A stretch of DNA of 64,000 nucleotides, from the NCBI GenBank assembly GCA_016867815.1, contig VGIR01000001.1:62001-126000 (forward strand). The letters run 5' to 3'. This document shows, piece by piece, positions 43,877 through 51,869 of the stretch. Each line of letters starts with the position of its first letter. Positions within the stretch are counted from its first letter, which is position 1. This DNA comes from a candidate division WOR-3 bacterium. Lineage in GTDB: Bacteria; Hydrothermota; Tepidihabitantia; Tepidihabitantales; Tepidihabitantaceae. The position numbers and the translations under genes are program-made. A model generated the notes under the pieces. That model saw only the letters and a program-made list of their open reading frames with translations. It had not been told where the DNA came from and searched no databases.

Positions 43877-45115
43877 ATGTCGATGCCCGAACGACTGAGC
43901 ATCTGCATAGTTACCGACGCGTACCTCCCGTCGATTGGCGGGGTGGAGAACCACGTGCTGTACCTTTCCGCTGAGCTCAAACGGCTGGGGCACGACGTCG
44001 TCGTGGTGACTCACAAACTCCCGCCGGTTCAAGACCATGCTGCCCGCCAGGTGGAGTCGCCGGTGCCGGTTCAGCGTTTGGCGGGCGGGCTGCTCGTGTA
44101 CCGCGAGCACGACATCGCCATCGACCCACGCATGGTTTCATCGTTCAAGCGGCTGTTGGACGGCCTGGAACCGGGTCCGAAGGCTCGGGATACGATCCGC
44201 AATGTCGGACGTTGCGGTCATGTCCCTGCGCCGCGGTTCGACATCGTGCACGGTCAGAGCGAGGGTTCGTACCTCGTCTACGAGGCATTGGCTGCAGCGC
44301 GACGGCGCGGAATTGCCACGGTACTGACGAGGCATTCGATGGTCCGGAACAAGCCCGCGATATTCCGCCCTTTCCTGATGTCCCTGACGAAGTTGCTGGC
44401 AAGGCGGGCAGACGGTCTGATAGCCGTCAGCCAATCCTGTGCCGAAGAGTCAGCAGGGTTCCCGGGCGCCATCCGGGTCATACCCAACGGCGTGGACACC
44501 ACCGAATTCCGGCCGGCGCCGTCGGAACGGCAGCGGCTGCGCTCAGAGTTGGGATTTGGCGACAGCGATATCGTACTCGGTTTCGTCGGCAGACTGCACA
44601 CGACGAAGGGCATTCCACTGCTACTGGAGGTGTTCGAGCAACTGCGTCGGGAGGATTCGAGGCTGAAGCTGCTGCTGGCCGGGCCCGGGCCTCTGCGCGG
44701 CGCGGTCGAAGAACGGGCGCGCACCTCATCCGGAGCGATCACCTTGCTTGAGCCGCAGCCGTTCGACAAGGTTGCTCCCCTGCTCAATGCGCTCGACGTC
44801 TACGCATTCCCATCGAAAGGCGAGGGGTTCGGCATATCGCTGCTGGAGGCGATGGCCTGCGGGCTTCCGTCGGTCGCATTCGGGCGCTGGGGTGTCAAGG
44901 AGTTGGTCGATGACGGAGAGACCGGCCTGCTTGTGGGCAGCCCGGCCGAGTTCTCGGAGAAGCTCGGGCTGTTGACATCAGACAGAACGCTACGAAAGCA
45001 ACTGGGACAGGCCGCGCTTGTGAGCGTTCACGAGAAGTTCTCGTGGCCGCGCATCGCGGCCGAGACGGTCGATCTCTATCAGGCGCTCATCGAGCGGAGG
45101 GCAGTCAGGAGTTAG
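43877..45115 (+). CDS. GT4 family glycosyltransferase
   Basis: The protein is 412 residues. GT-B fold with N-terminal ICIVTDAYLPSIGGVENHV and C-terminal donor-site motifs (LGFVGRLHTTKGIPLLL, SKGEGFGISLLEAMACGLP with the conserved E-x7-E). It resembles PIG-A/PimB-like hexosyl- or GlcNAc-transferases. It is followed on the opposite strand by a PIG-L-type deacetylase; the two families often act in sequence, but here they are convergent, not co-transcribed. The start has no Shine-Dalgarno and fits a leaderless mRNA; ATG 43883 is an alternative. Confidence 0.87.
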   Translation: MSMPERLSICIVTDAYLPSIGGVENHVLYLSAELKRLGHDVVVVTHKLPPVQDHAARQVESPVPVQRLAGGLLVYREHDIAIDPRMVSSFKRLLDGLEPGPKARDTIRNVGRCGHVPAPRFDIVHGQSEGSYLVYEALAAARRRGIATVLTRHSMVRNKPAIFRPFLMSLTKLLARRADGLIAVSQSCAEESAGFPGAIRVIPNGVDTTEFRPAPSERQRLRSELGFGDSDIVLGFVGRLHTTKGIPLLLEVFEQLRREDSRLKLLLAGPGPLRGAVEERARTSSGAITLLEPQPFDKVAPLLNALDVYAFPSKGEGFGISLLEAMACGLPSVAFGRWGVKELVDDGETGLLVGSPAEFSEKLGLLTSDRTLRKQLGQAALVSVHEKFSWPRIAAETVDLYQALIERRAVRS

Positions 45116-45118
45116 GGG

Positions 45119-45961
45119 TCAGGAGTCGGGGCGATCGAACAGCTCGTTGGCGGCCAGGCAAGCGCCAAGGGCGCTCCCGAAAGCTTCGCGCTGGCTCCTG
45201 TGGCAGCGCAGGGCGGACTTCTTGATGCGTTGCTGGGCGCTGTTGAGGCTGAAGGTGAACCAGTGGTGTCCCGTGCCGACCAGGTCAGCAGGCGGTGAAA
45301 GATGACCGTTCCTGCCGGTGCCAGTAGGGGGAAACGGCAGTCGGCGGGTAGGGTAGGAATACACTTCCGGACCGATGCCGCCCTCGGTTCTCCGCCCGGC
45401 TTCTAAGGCCATAGCCACAAGCGCCGCTGTGGAGCGATGGTCGGCATGCGCTTCGCGGGCGTGCGGCGCGAATACCCGTGTCGGCTTCACGTTTCCGAGG
45501 ATAGATTCGATGTCGCTCAGCAGTTGTCTGCCTGTGTATGCGTGACCGGTTCCGCCGTATTGGCCAGCGTCCAATCGGGTGTAGGCTGACCGATAGGGGG
45601 TGGTCCAATTCTGCCTGCGCAGACGGGCGAGCCCGTGGTCAGGATAGCCAAGGAAGCTAAGCTGACCCGGGTCGAGACCGAGCACACGCGCACCTTCTTT
45701 GGCTTCCTCAATGCGGGTACGGCCAAGCTGCAGGTAGTCGTCGGGGCCGGGGAGCATGTGGCCGGTGACGCGCCACGCGGCCGGCCAGGACCCTTCGCCT
45801 GAAGTCACGTAGACGACCCAGACGGCACTGCCAAGCGCGAGTGCCTGCTGAATCATCCCGCCGCAGGCGAGCACCTCGTCATCCGGATGCGGAGCGACGA
45901 CGATGATGCGTTCGTTCGGATTGAGGCGGAGGGCGGAGACCGATGGCGCTTCGGCGCTCAA
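45119..45961 (-). CDS. LmbE/PIG-L family deacetylase
   Basis: About 280 residues. The zinc-site motif PHPDDEVLACGG and the second ligand region HADHRST are intact, as in GlcNAc-PI and mycothiol deacetylases. The start is a TTG overlapping the TGA of the TolB gene (TTGA), so translation is probably coupled; a longer upstream frame overlaps TolB and has no protein character. Substrate unknown, likely an N-acetylated sugar. It ends 3 nt from the convergent GT4 gene. Confidence 0.85.
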   Translation of the reverse strand: MSAEAPSVSALRLNPNERIIVVAPHPDDEVLACGGMIQQALALGSAVWVVYVTSGEGSWPAAWRVTGHMLPGPDDYLQLGRTRIEEAKEGARVLGLDPGQLSFLGYPDHGLARLRRQNWTTPYRSAYTRLDAGQYGGTGHAYTGRQLLSDIESILGNVKPTRVFAPHAREAHADHRSTAALVAMALEAGRRTEGGIGPEVYSYPTRRLPFPPTGTGRNGHLSPPADLVGTGHHWFTFSLNSAQQRIKKSALRCHRSQREAFGSALGACLAANELFDRPDS

Positions 45962-47340
45962 CGACTCAAGCGGGGCGACCAGGCCGGGGAATAGGCGCCA
46001 CCGACGTTCGTGACCTTGTGCTGGTTCGCGCCGGTCCAGTCCATCGTGTAGATCTCGAACGGGCCGGTGCGGTTCGAGGCGAAGGCGATGTGCAGGCCGT
46101 CCGGCGACCAGCAGGGGTCCTCGTTGTTCATCCCCGAGGTCAGGCGCATGTAGGTGTCGCCGGCAAGGTCGGTTACGCAGATCTGATTGGTGCCGCCAGG
46201 CTGGCGCTGGACAAAGGCGATGAGGTCGCCGCGCGGCGACCATGCCGGCGATGTGTTGTAGCTACCCTCGAATGTCAGGCGCCGCACGTCGGTTCCGTCG
46301 GCATTCATCACGTAGATCTGCGGCGTGCCGGTGCGGTCGGAAACAAAGGCGATCTGGCGGCCGTTGGGTGACCAGCAGGGCGATATGTCGATGCCTTTGC
46401 TGTTGGTCAGCCGATTCAGGCCCTTGCCGTTCGGCTCCATCACGTAGATCTCTGAGTTACCCTCGAATCCAAGGGACGCGGCGATTCTGCGGCCGTCAGG
46501 CGAGAACGCAGGTGTGGTGTTAAGTCCCGTGCGCGCGCTGACCAGCACGGACTTGCCCGAGCCGAGAGCGTAGGTGTAGATGTTGAGCGTGCTGGTGCCG
46601 TAGGTGCAGTAGGCAAGAGCTGCTCCGGATGGAGCCCAGTCGGGGAAGAGCTTGAGCCCGCCCGAGCGTGTCAGCTGCTCAGGCCCCGCGCCGTCGTAGT
46701 CGGCAATGCAGAGGTCCTTGGTTTCACGGTTGATGGCGCGGGAGAAGGCGATGCGGGTGCGGTTCACTCCGTCGTCCGGAGTGAGCAGCTTGATGACCTC
46801 GTCGGCCATCTGGTGTGCGAGCCAGCGCCACTGCTCAGAGAGGGCGTATGCTTTCGTGGCTATCAACCGGTTCACGTCGAGGTCATACAGGCGGAGCTGC
46901 ACCTGCGGACCCGACCGTTTCGTGACCAGTTCACCGCAGACGAGAATCTGGGCGCCGGTCGTGCCCCAGCCCTTGTAGTCCAGCTTCTTCTCGTCGGTCG
47001 AGAAGTTGAAGGCCTTGCCGGAGTCGGGTTCCTCGAATGTGAAGTGGAGTGAGAACCTGAGGTCGGCGACGAGCACCGAGCGGATGTCTCTGATTCGGGC
47101 AGAGGTCTGCGCGTCGGTGCCCGGCGGAGACTTGAAGTCGGCAATGACAAGGGAGAGCTTCTTTCTGCCGCTGCTCGAGGTCAGCTTCAACCAGAGTTCT
47201 TCGGCCGGCACTTCGACCGCGGGCGCCGGGGTCAGCGGCGGCTGGTCCTGGGCGAGGACGAAGTTGGCAGTTAGGAGTAAGCAGTTAGCAGTGAGGAGTC
47301 CTACTGCTAACTTACTAACTGCTAACCTGCTAACTCCCAT
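45958..47340 (-). CDS. tolB: TolB-like beta-propeller protein
   Basis: The protein is 460 residues. An N-terminal TolB domain (LVIADFKSPPGTDAQT to about residue 200) and a C-terminal six-bladed WD40-like propeller with repeated SPCWSPNGRQIAFVSDR and IYVMNADGTDVRRLT units. In Tol-Pal systems it links outer and inner membranes; tolQ, tolR and pal are not in this window. The signal peptide (LAVSKLAVGLLTANCLLLTA) is encoded by an inverted AGTTAGCAG word repeat at 47263-47338. The ATG directly follows the TGA of the upstream membrane gene. Confidence 0.88.
   Translation of the reverse strand: MGVSRLAVSKLAVGLLTANCLLLTANFVLAQDQPPLTPAPAVEVPAEELWLKLTSSSGRKKLSLVIADFKSPPGTDAQTSARIRDIRSVLVADLRFSLHFTFEEPDSGKAFNFSTDEKKLDYKGWGTTGAQILVCGELVTKRSGPQVQLRLYDLDVNRLIATKAYALSEQWRWLAHQMADEVIKLLTPDDGVNRTRIAFSRAINRETKDLCIADYDGAGPEQLTRSGGLKLFPDWAPSGAALAYCTYGTSTLNIYTYALGSGKSVLVSARTGLNTTPAFSPDGRRIAASLGFEGNSEIYVMEPNGKGLNRLTNSKGIDISPCWSPNGRQIAFVSDRTGTPQIYVMNADGTDVRRLTFEGSYNTSPAWSPRGDLIAFVQRQPGGTNQICVTDLAGDTYMRLTSGMNNEDPCWSPDGLHIAFASNRTGPFEIYTMDWTGANQHKVTNVGGAYSPAWSPRLSR
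47263..47338. repeat. inverted AGTTAGCAG word-repeat hairpin inside tolB
   Basis: The left arm at 47263-47292 (GTTGGCAGTTAGGAGTAAGC and on) pairs imperfectly with the right arm at 47301-47333 (ACTGCTAACTTACTAACTGC and on). On the minus strand this hairpin codes for the TolB signal peptide. Confidence 0.8.
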
Positions 47341-47967
47341 TCAGCGTATGATCGGCAGCCAGTCGTGGAGCAGGAAGTAGAACCGGCCGATGAGCAGCGA
47401 GATACGCGCCATCACGGTATAGCCGAAAGACGCGCCGAACGCCACCATGATGAAGATGATGCCGACGCGGGACACCACGCCCAGCCCGCCCTTGTGCTCC
47501 TTCGAGAAGTAGAAGTAGAAGAGTGTCGCAATGACGCCGACGTAGACTACGAAGTTGTTGACGGTGATCAGCGGGCGGAGAGTAGCGGATATCTGCGGCA
47601 GCAGGTAGCCCTGGACTGAGGCCACCAACCCGAGGCCGGAGCCGATCCCGACCGTGAACGACATCGGCCAGCGGGAGATCCAGGCGATCTTCGGAATCGA
47701 GCGGCAGAGCATCATGATGCCGAGAATCGTCGGCACGATGAGAATCCAGGCCTCCAGGTAGTTCTTCTGGGCCAGGTTGTTGCGGAAGGCGTCCACCAGC
47801 ATCGGGTAGACGTCGAACGACCAGGCGTAGATGACCGCAAACCCGGCCGAGATGCCCACGTAAAGGTGCTCGGCGACCTTGTAGAAGGGGTTATCCTTGT
47901 AGAGGAAGGAGAGAATGGCCAGGGTCAGGCTGGCGGCGACCCAGGTGCCGATGATGTTCAAGAGCAT
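47341..47967 (-). CDS. polytopic membrane protein of unknown function
   Basis: The protein is 208 residues with about six membrane helices and very little loop sequence. Recognisable segments include FYKVAEHLYVGISAGFAVIY and the KEHKGGLG loop. I do not recognise a named family. It is the last of four membrane genes of similar style (50.9 to 47.3 kb, minus strand) and directly precedes tolB, its stop abutting the tolB ATG. Confidence 0.7.
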   Translation of the reverse strand: MLLNIIGTWVAASLTLAILSFLYKDNPFYKVAEHLYVGISAGFAVIYAWSFDVYPMLVDAFRNNLAQKNYLEAWILIVPTILGIMMLCRSIPKIAWISRWPMSFTVGIGSGLGLVASVQGYLLPQISATLRPLITVNNFVVYVGVIATLFYFYFSKEHKGGLGVVSRVGIIFIMVAFGASFGYTVMARISLLIGRFYFLLHDWLPIIR

Positions 47968-47968
47968 C

Positions 47969-48058
47969 TTAGAGTGGTCCAGTGGTCCAGTGGTCCAGTG
48001 TAGGAATGCCGGACGTCCGTCACTTGACCACTAGACCTCTTGATCACTACCATCACTT
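47969..48058. repeat. AGTGGTCC word-repeat hairpin, copy 1
   Basis: AGTGGTCC is repeated three times at 47971-47998. A centre with the palindrome GGACGTCC (48010-48017) follows, then inverted words (CACTTGACCACTAGACC and GATCACTACCATCAC) to 48057. The whole unit can fold on itself and fills the gap between two membrane genes. A second copy is at 48885-48962. Confidence 0.85.
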
Positions 48059-48877
48059 GTCTTTCTTCTTCCGCGAGAGCAGGAAGCCGACATTGCCCAT
48101 GATGAGAAGCAGGATTATCAGGCCGTGGCCCCAGGACTGGGCCGGCATGCCGAGCGTGGCCGAACCCGGCTTCTCGATCAGGGTTTCATACTCGGCCGCG
48201 CCCTGCAACCCGCCGATTATGCCCTCTATCTGACCCGCGTTCAGGTACTGGTACAGGTTGGGTGCGTTGACGCCCGTACAGCCGACGATGATGTCCTGGT
48301 TGTACCGGCCACCCACGAACTGAATCCAGATGTCGGCGACGGCGCCGTGGGCGAGCGAGACCAGGAGGCCGATGTCCTTGTAGTTGTGCACTCTGCGCAT
48401 GAATTCGAACGAGTCGAGTGGCACGCCGCGGTAGTCGGTGCGGAAGTAATCGCGTATCTCCCGGCCGATACCGACCATCATCGCGCTGCCGCCGGGCCGG
48501 TACCCGATGTTCACGTAGTCCCTTCCGTAGACCTTGTCCATTTCGGGTGCGACCTGGTTCAGCGCGATCTCGGCCAGCGGCAGGCCGAGCGCGAGCTGGC
48601 CGGTGACGATGACCCTCAGGTCTTTCTTGAACGCGTGGCGCAGGATGCCGATGAGCATCGGCTGGACCTCGGGCGCGGAGGAGGGATCGAAGTCAATGGA
48701 AATCATGACGACCGAGCCGGGTGCGAGCCTGTCTACTGCCTCGAATGCGGAGCGCACCGGCTCGGAGACGCGGATACTGGTCTTAGGCTTGATTACGAGC
48801 GGCAAGGCGACCGCCAGGGCCAGCAGCAGGTACAGGATGCGGCTGTCGACAGAGGAGAGGCGTTGCCAGAATCTCAT
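48053..48877 (-). CDS. membrane-anchored protein of unknown function with two terminal helices
   Basis: The protein is 274 residues. One membrane helix lies at ~15-32 and another at ~250-268, with a soluble domain of ~210 residues facing one side. The domain has alternating beta/alpha patterns (VVMISIDFDPSSAPEVQPML, LRVIVTGQLALGLPLAE, VNIGYRPGGSAMMVGIG). No family recognised. It is third in the four-gene membrane cassette, flanked on both sides by AGTGGTCC hairpins. Confidence 0.72.
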   Translation of the reverse strand: MRFWQRLSSVDSRILYLLLALAVALPLVIKPKTSIRVSEPVRSAFEAVDRLAPGSVVMISIDFDPSSAPEVQPMLIGILRHAFKKDLRVIVTGQLALGLPLAEIALNQVAPEMDKVYGRDYVNIGYRPGGSAMMVGIGREIRDYFRTDYRGVPLDSFEFMRRVHNYKDIGLLVSLAHGAVADIWIQFVGGRYNQDIIVGCTGVNAPNLYQYLNAGQIEGIIGGLQGAAEYETLIEKPGSATLGMPAQSWGHGLIILLLIMGNVGFLLSRKKKDK

Positions 48878-48884
48878 AGTAGAG

Positions 48885-48962
48885 TGGTCGAGTGTTCCAG
48901 TGGTCCAGTGTTCAAGTGTCGGACGTCCCGCACTGGAGCACTAGACCACTTGACCACTACCA
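48885..48962. repeat. AGTGGTCC word-repeat hairpin, copy 2
   Basis: The layout matches copy 1: AGTGGTCGAGTGTTCCAGTGG words, a centre carrying GGACGTCC (48922-48929), then inverted CACTAGACCACTTGACCAC. About 80% of positions match copy 1 by eye. It lies between the second and third genes of the cassette. Confidence 0.85.
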
Positions 48963-48973
48963 TGCACTTCTCT

Positions 48974-49714
48974 TCACGACATGTAGGTGCGTTCGATCCC
49001 GAGGATGATGCGGAGCGACATGGCGATGCCGCCGAGGGCCAGGCCGATGCCGATGCCGCGCATGGCCGAGGCGGTGGCGATTGACATCAGCCAGTCCTTG
49101 ACGGCCGCGAATGCTTCGAGCCTGCCGAACTTCACCAGGTCAACAGCGGGCACTATCGCGTGGACCAGGGCACCGATGCTACGCCAGATCGAGCCGCCCA
49201 AAGGCACGTTACCGATCATAACCAGGACTGCCGCCACGAGCAGCAACGTGGCCGCGAAGTTGCGGATGCGGAACGCGCGGTACGCGGCGGAGACGATGAA
49301 GAATGCGAGGCTCGCGAACATCGTGGACTGGAGCGGTATGATCATGTAGGTGTACAGCCACATGAACGGCGCTCGCAGAGCGAACGGGCTCTGGAACTTG
49401 AACCAGGAGTAGAACCCGAGCGCCATTGTGCCGAACAGGGCGAGTACCAGCACGAGACTGTAGCCCCATCCCTGACCGCGGCGGAAGACCCGGGTCAGGT
49501 GGTGCCGGGTAAGCGAGTCGATCCCGAGCAGGAATGTGAACCCGGATACGATCGTGTACCAGTTCAGGAAGCGCGATTCGAGGTCGCCGAACGGCCTGTG
49601 CGGGATGAAGAACGCCACGATGAGCATCAGCGCGGTCGAGAAGACGAGAACCAGCGGGACCGTGCGTTTCACAGTAAGGGGTTCTGGCTGGAGGGGTTGG
49701 TTGTGGTTCGGCAC
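48974..49714 (-). CDS. polytopic membrane protein of unknown function
   Basis: The protein is 246 residues with about six membrane helices. The ATG start lies in the repeat at 49681-49752, so the first ~13 residues (MPNHNQPLQPEPL) are repeat-encoded. The final third has a polar helix (LVKFGRLEAFAAVKDWLMSI) before the last helix. Unknown family; second gene of the cassette after the FnIII membrane protein. Confidence 0.7.
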   Translation of the reverse strand: MPNHNQPLQPEPLTVKRTVPLVLVFSTALMLIVAFFIPHRPFGDLESRFLNWYTIVSGFTFLLGIDSLTRHHLTRVFRRGQGWGYSLVLVLALFGTMALGFYSWFKFQSPFALRAPFMWLYTYMIIPLQSTMFASLAFFIVSAAYRAFRIRNFAATLLLVAAVLVMIGNVPLGGSIWRSIGALVHAIVPAVDLVKFGRLEAFAAVKDWLMSIATASAMRGIGIGLALGGIAMSLRIILGIERTYMS

Positions 49715-49752
49715 CTGAACCCCTGAACCCGCGAACCCTTGAACCCTGTCTT
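49681..49752. repeat. GGTTC/GAACC word-repeat hairpin
   Basis: The left arm GGTTCTGGCTGGAGGGGTTG (49681-49700) pairs imperfectly with CCTGAACCCCTGAACCC and CCTTGAACCC on the right (49714-49747). The same CCTGAACCC word occurs at 20.75 kb and 53.7 kb. It covers the start of the membrane gene on the minus strand. Confidence 0.65.
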
Positions 49753-49756
49753 CACT

Positions 49757-50908
49757 CTAGTACGCCGGCGTCGCCCAGCGGACCACGGTTTCGAATACCT
49801 GGTTCAGGACCGGCGCCTGTTTCGACAGCACCGCCGCGACCGTGCCCAGCACGACGGTGGCGGTGACGAGCACGATGAGCCAGAAACGGATGAAGTCCTC
49901 GCCCTTGAGCGTACCGAGCATTATCGGCTCGGGCCGCAGATAGCACGACGCCGCGTAGATCTCCTCGCCGATCATCGTGTAGTCGCAAGCGGCAACAAAG
50001 AAAGGAAGCTGGGTTGTCTCCGTGGTGCCGGCAAGCTGGATGGCTCCGACCGAGTGGCCGGTCTCGGCCATGATGAGCGATTCGGCGTAGAAGTAGCCGA
50101 ACCAGAAGATGGCGCCCGGCTTCTCGCGCAGGATGATGCCGTCCACGCCCGCCGCGTAACCGAACTGGTCCGAAGTCAGGAACGTCACGTTGTCCGGGTT
50201 GTAGAAATCGGGCCGGCCCATTTCGGTGTAGGCTTCCTTCACCGTTTCCTGCGCCGCGGTCATCACGATCGGGTCGGAGTTGGGCACGATGAGCCGAGTC
50301 GAGTACTCGGCCGACTTCTTGGCGATCTTCCGCAAGAGCGGCAGGGCGGCGATGACCACCATGTCGGTGATGTAGCCAAGGCCGAAGCTGAAGAGGATCG
50401 GCTTGCCCATCTCGGTCGCGCGGCCCAGCGCGTCGTCAATCGCATCGAGCCCGGCGATCTTGCGGATGTACATCTTCGCGCCCTTGCGCGCCCGCTGCAG
50501 ATAGTAGAAGAACAACCCGCAGATCACGACGGTGACCACGAGGATGTTCACGCGCGCGGTATTGAACCACTGGGCCTTGCTTGTGACCGGGCCAACCGCC
50601 GCGCTGCGGGCCGAATCCGCCCCGCTCTTCACCTGGACCGCGTACCAGTACTTGGTGCCGTCGATCACGTCATTGTCGGTGTACTCGCTGGTGGCCGCGG
50701 GCTCGGTTCCAACTTCGGCGAATCCGGTGTCCGGTGCGCACGAGCGGAGAATCGTGTAGCCTGTTACTGGAACCGATTCACCCTCAGGAGCGGTCCAGGT
50801 CAGGATGATGGACTGCCCTTGGTCGTTCGGCGCGTCAACCGCCTTCAACGATGCCGGCGGCATCAGTCCGACAATGGCGGCGAGGAGGAGACCTGGAAGA
50901 GTCAACAC
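49757..50908 (-). CDS. FnIII-domain membrane protein (possibly DUF6754 type)
   Basis: The protein is 383 residues. A signal sequence is followed by one fibronectin type III domain (~25-110; YTILRSCAPDTGFAEVG, KYWYAVQV), a membrane helix (~118-136), and a ~200-residue cytoplasmic domain (FGLGYITDMVVIAALPLLR, TSDQFGYAAGVDGIILREKPGA). A C-terminal helix ends it. The cytoplasmic part may correspond to DUF6754, which I recall only loosely. It is first in the cassette, with its own near-leaderless promoter. Role unknown; it could sense something outside through FnIII. Confidence 0.75.
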   Translation of the reverse strand: MLTLPGLLLAAIVGLMPPASLKAVDAPNDQGQSIILTWTAPEGESVPVTGYTILRSCAPDTGFAEVGTEPAATSEYTDNDVIDGTKYWYAVQVKSGADSARSAAVGPVTSKAQWFNTARVNILVVTVVICGLFFYYLQRARKGAKMYIRKIAGLDAIDDALGRATEMGKPILFSFGLGYITDMVVIAALPLLRKIAKKSAEYSTRLIVPNSDPIVMTAAQETVKEAYTEMGRPDFYNPDNVTFLTSDQFGYAAGVDGIILREKPGAIFWFGYFYAESLIMAETGHSVGAIQLAGTTETTQLPFFVAACDYTMIGEEIYAASCYLRPEPIMLGTLKGEDFIRFWLIVLVTATVVLGTVAAVLSKQAPVLNQVFETVVRWATPAY

Positions 50909-50920
50909 AGGACGGCCTCT

Positions 50921-50948
50921 AGCTTAGCGGCGGAGGTCTGAGAGTCAA
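50921..50948 (-). promoter_or_regulatory. sigma70-type promoter of the membrane cassette
   Basis: On the minus strand TTGACT (50948-50943), 16-nt spacer, TAAGCT (50926-50921). The GTG at 50908 is 12 nt after the -10 box, leaving only a few leader bases. Confidence 0.6.
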
Positions 50949-51163
50949 TCCTGCCTCGCAGGGATGTGGCGGGCCCGGAACCGGCACCGAAGTCTCGAAG
51001 GTATTTGCGAGACCGAACACTGAAGCTCGAAACCCGGATAGCGAGCCAATCCCGGACGACGGGAGATTCGGAAACGGGAAACGTGGGCGGAAACCTGCCT
51101 CTGTCCTTCGGGCTGCGACCGTCACTGGATCTTCGGTTTCGAGCTTGAGCCAGTCTACCATGT

Positions 51164-51191
51164 TTGACTATTCCTCATCCGCCTCTATGAT
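51164..51191 (+). promoter_or_regulatory. sigma70-type promoter, leaderless
   Basis: TTGACT at 51164-51169, 16-nt spacer, TATGAT at 51186-51191; the ATG at 51198 is 6 nt after the -10 box. Confidence 0.7.
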
Positions 51192-51197
51192 AGCCCG

Positions 51198-51869
51198 ATG
51201 CTAGCGGTTCTCGCCGCGTTGGCCGTTGCCCTTGTTCCGGGCGAACGGCTCGACTACGGGCTGCGCTACGGCCCGGTTTCCATCGGCCGGCTCCGGCTCG
51301 AGACGCTGCAACCAGAGACGCTCGGGACCGAGGAGTGCTGGCATTTCCGGGCAGACCTGGAACTGACCCGGTCGTTTTCGTGGGTCTTCTGGGCCAACTA
51401 CCGACTGGAAACCTGGTGCCGGACTTCGGACATGGTGACGCTCCGGTCATACAAGCGGACTCGCGAGCCTCGTTACCGGGCCGAGTGGACTGCGGACTAC
51501 GACCTGGTCCAGTCGGTGGCCAACTACTCGGATGGCAGGACCACCTCCGTTGAGTCTGGCGCCCGCGACCTGCTGTCGACCTGGTACTACTTCCGCACCC
51601 TGTCGCTCGCGGCCGGGGATACGGTCAGAACCGCGCTGCACGTTGACCGGCGTAACTACCAACTGGTCGCGGTTGCCCGGGCCGCGAAGGCGGTCAGCAC
51701 TCCGGCGGGTGCTTTCGACTGCATCGCGGTTGTGCCCAATGCCGGAGGTCCGCTGGGCACAGTCTATCTGACCGATGACTCGGAACGGATACCGGTCTCG
51801 ATCCGGACCCGGGTCGGGGGTCTGGTTGTGAGCGCTTTCCTGCGCTCGGTCTCTTTTGAGGAGGAATAG
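51198..51869 (+). CDS. DUF3108 domain protein
   Basis: The protein is 223 residues. A short hydrophobic N-terminus (signal-like, ~1-14) leads into a DUF3108 domain: GERLDYGLRYGPVSIGRLRLE, STWYYFRTLSLAAGDTVRT and a final VYLTDDSERIPVSIRTRV. These are periplasmic beta proteins of unknown function found near envelope genes. The TAG stop overlaps the GTG of the next gene, so the two are coupled. The mRNA is predicted leaderless. Confidence 0.85.
   Translation: MLAVLAALAVALVPGERLDYGLRYGPVSIGRLRLETLQPETLGTEECWHFRADLELTRSFSWVFWANYRLETWCRTSDMVTLRSYKRTREPRYRAEWTADYDLVQSVANYSDGRTTSVESGARDLLSTWYYFRTLSLAAGDTVRTALHVDRRNYQLVAVARAAKAVSTPAGAFDCIAVVPNAGGPLGTVYLTDDSERIPVSIRTRVGGLVVSAFLRSVSFEEE

Noticed and set aside
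45962-46243. N-terminal 94 residues of a longer deacetylase frame
   Set aside because: This part overlaps TolB in another frame and is rich in Arg/His like other shadows; the PIG-L domain starts after the TTGA overlap.
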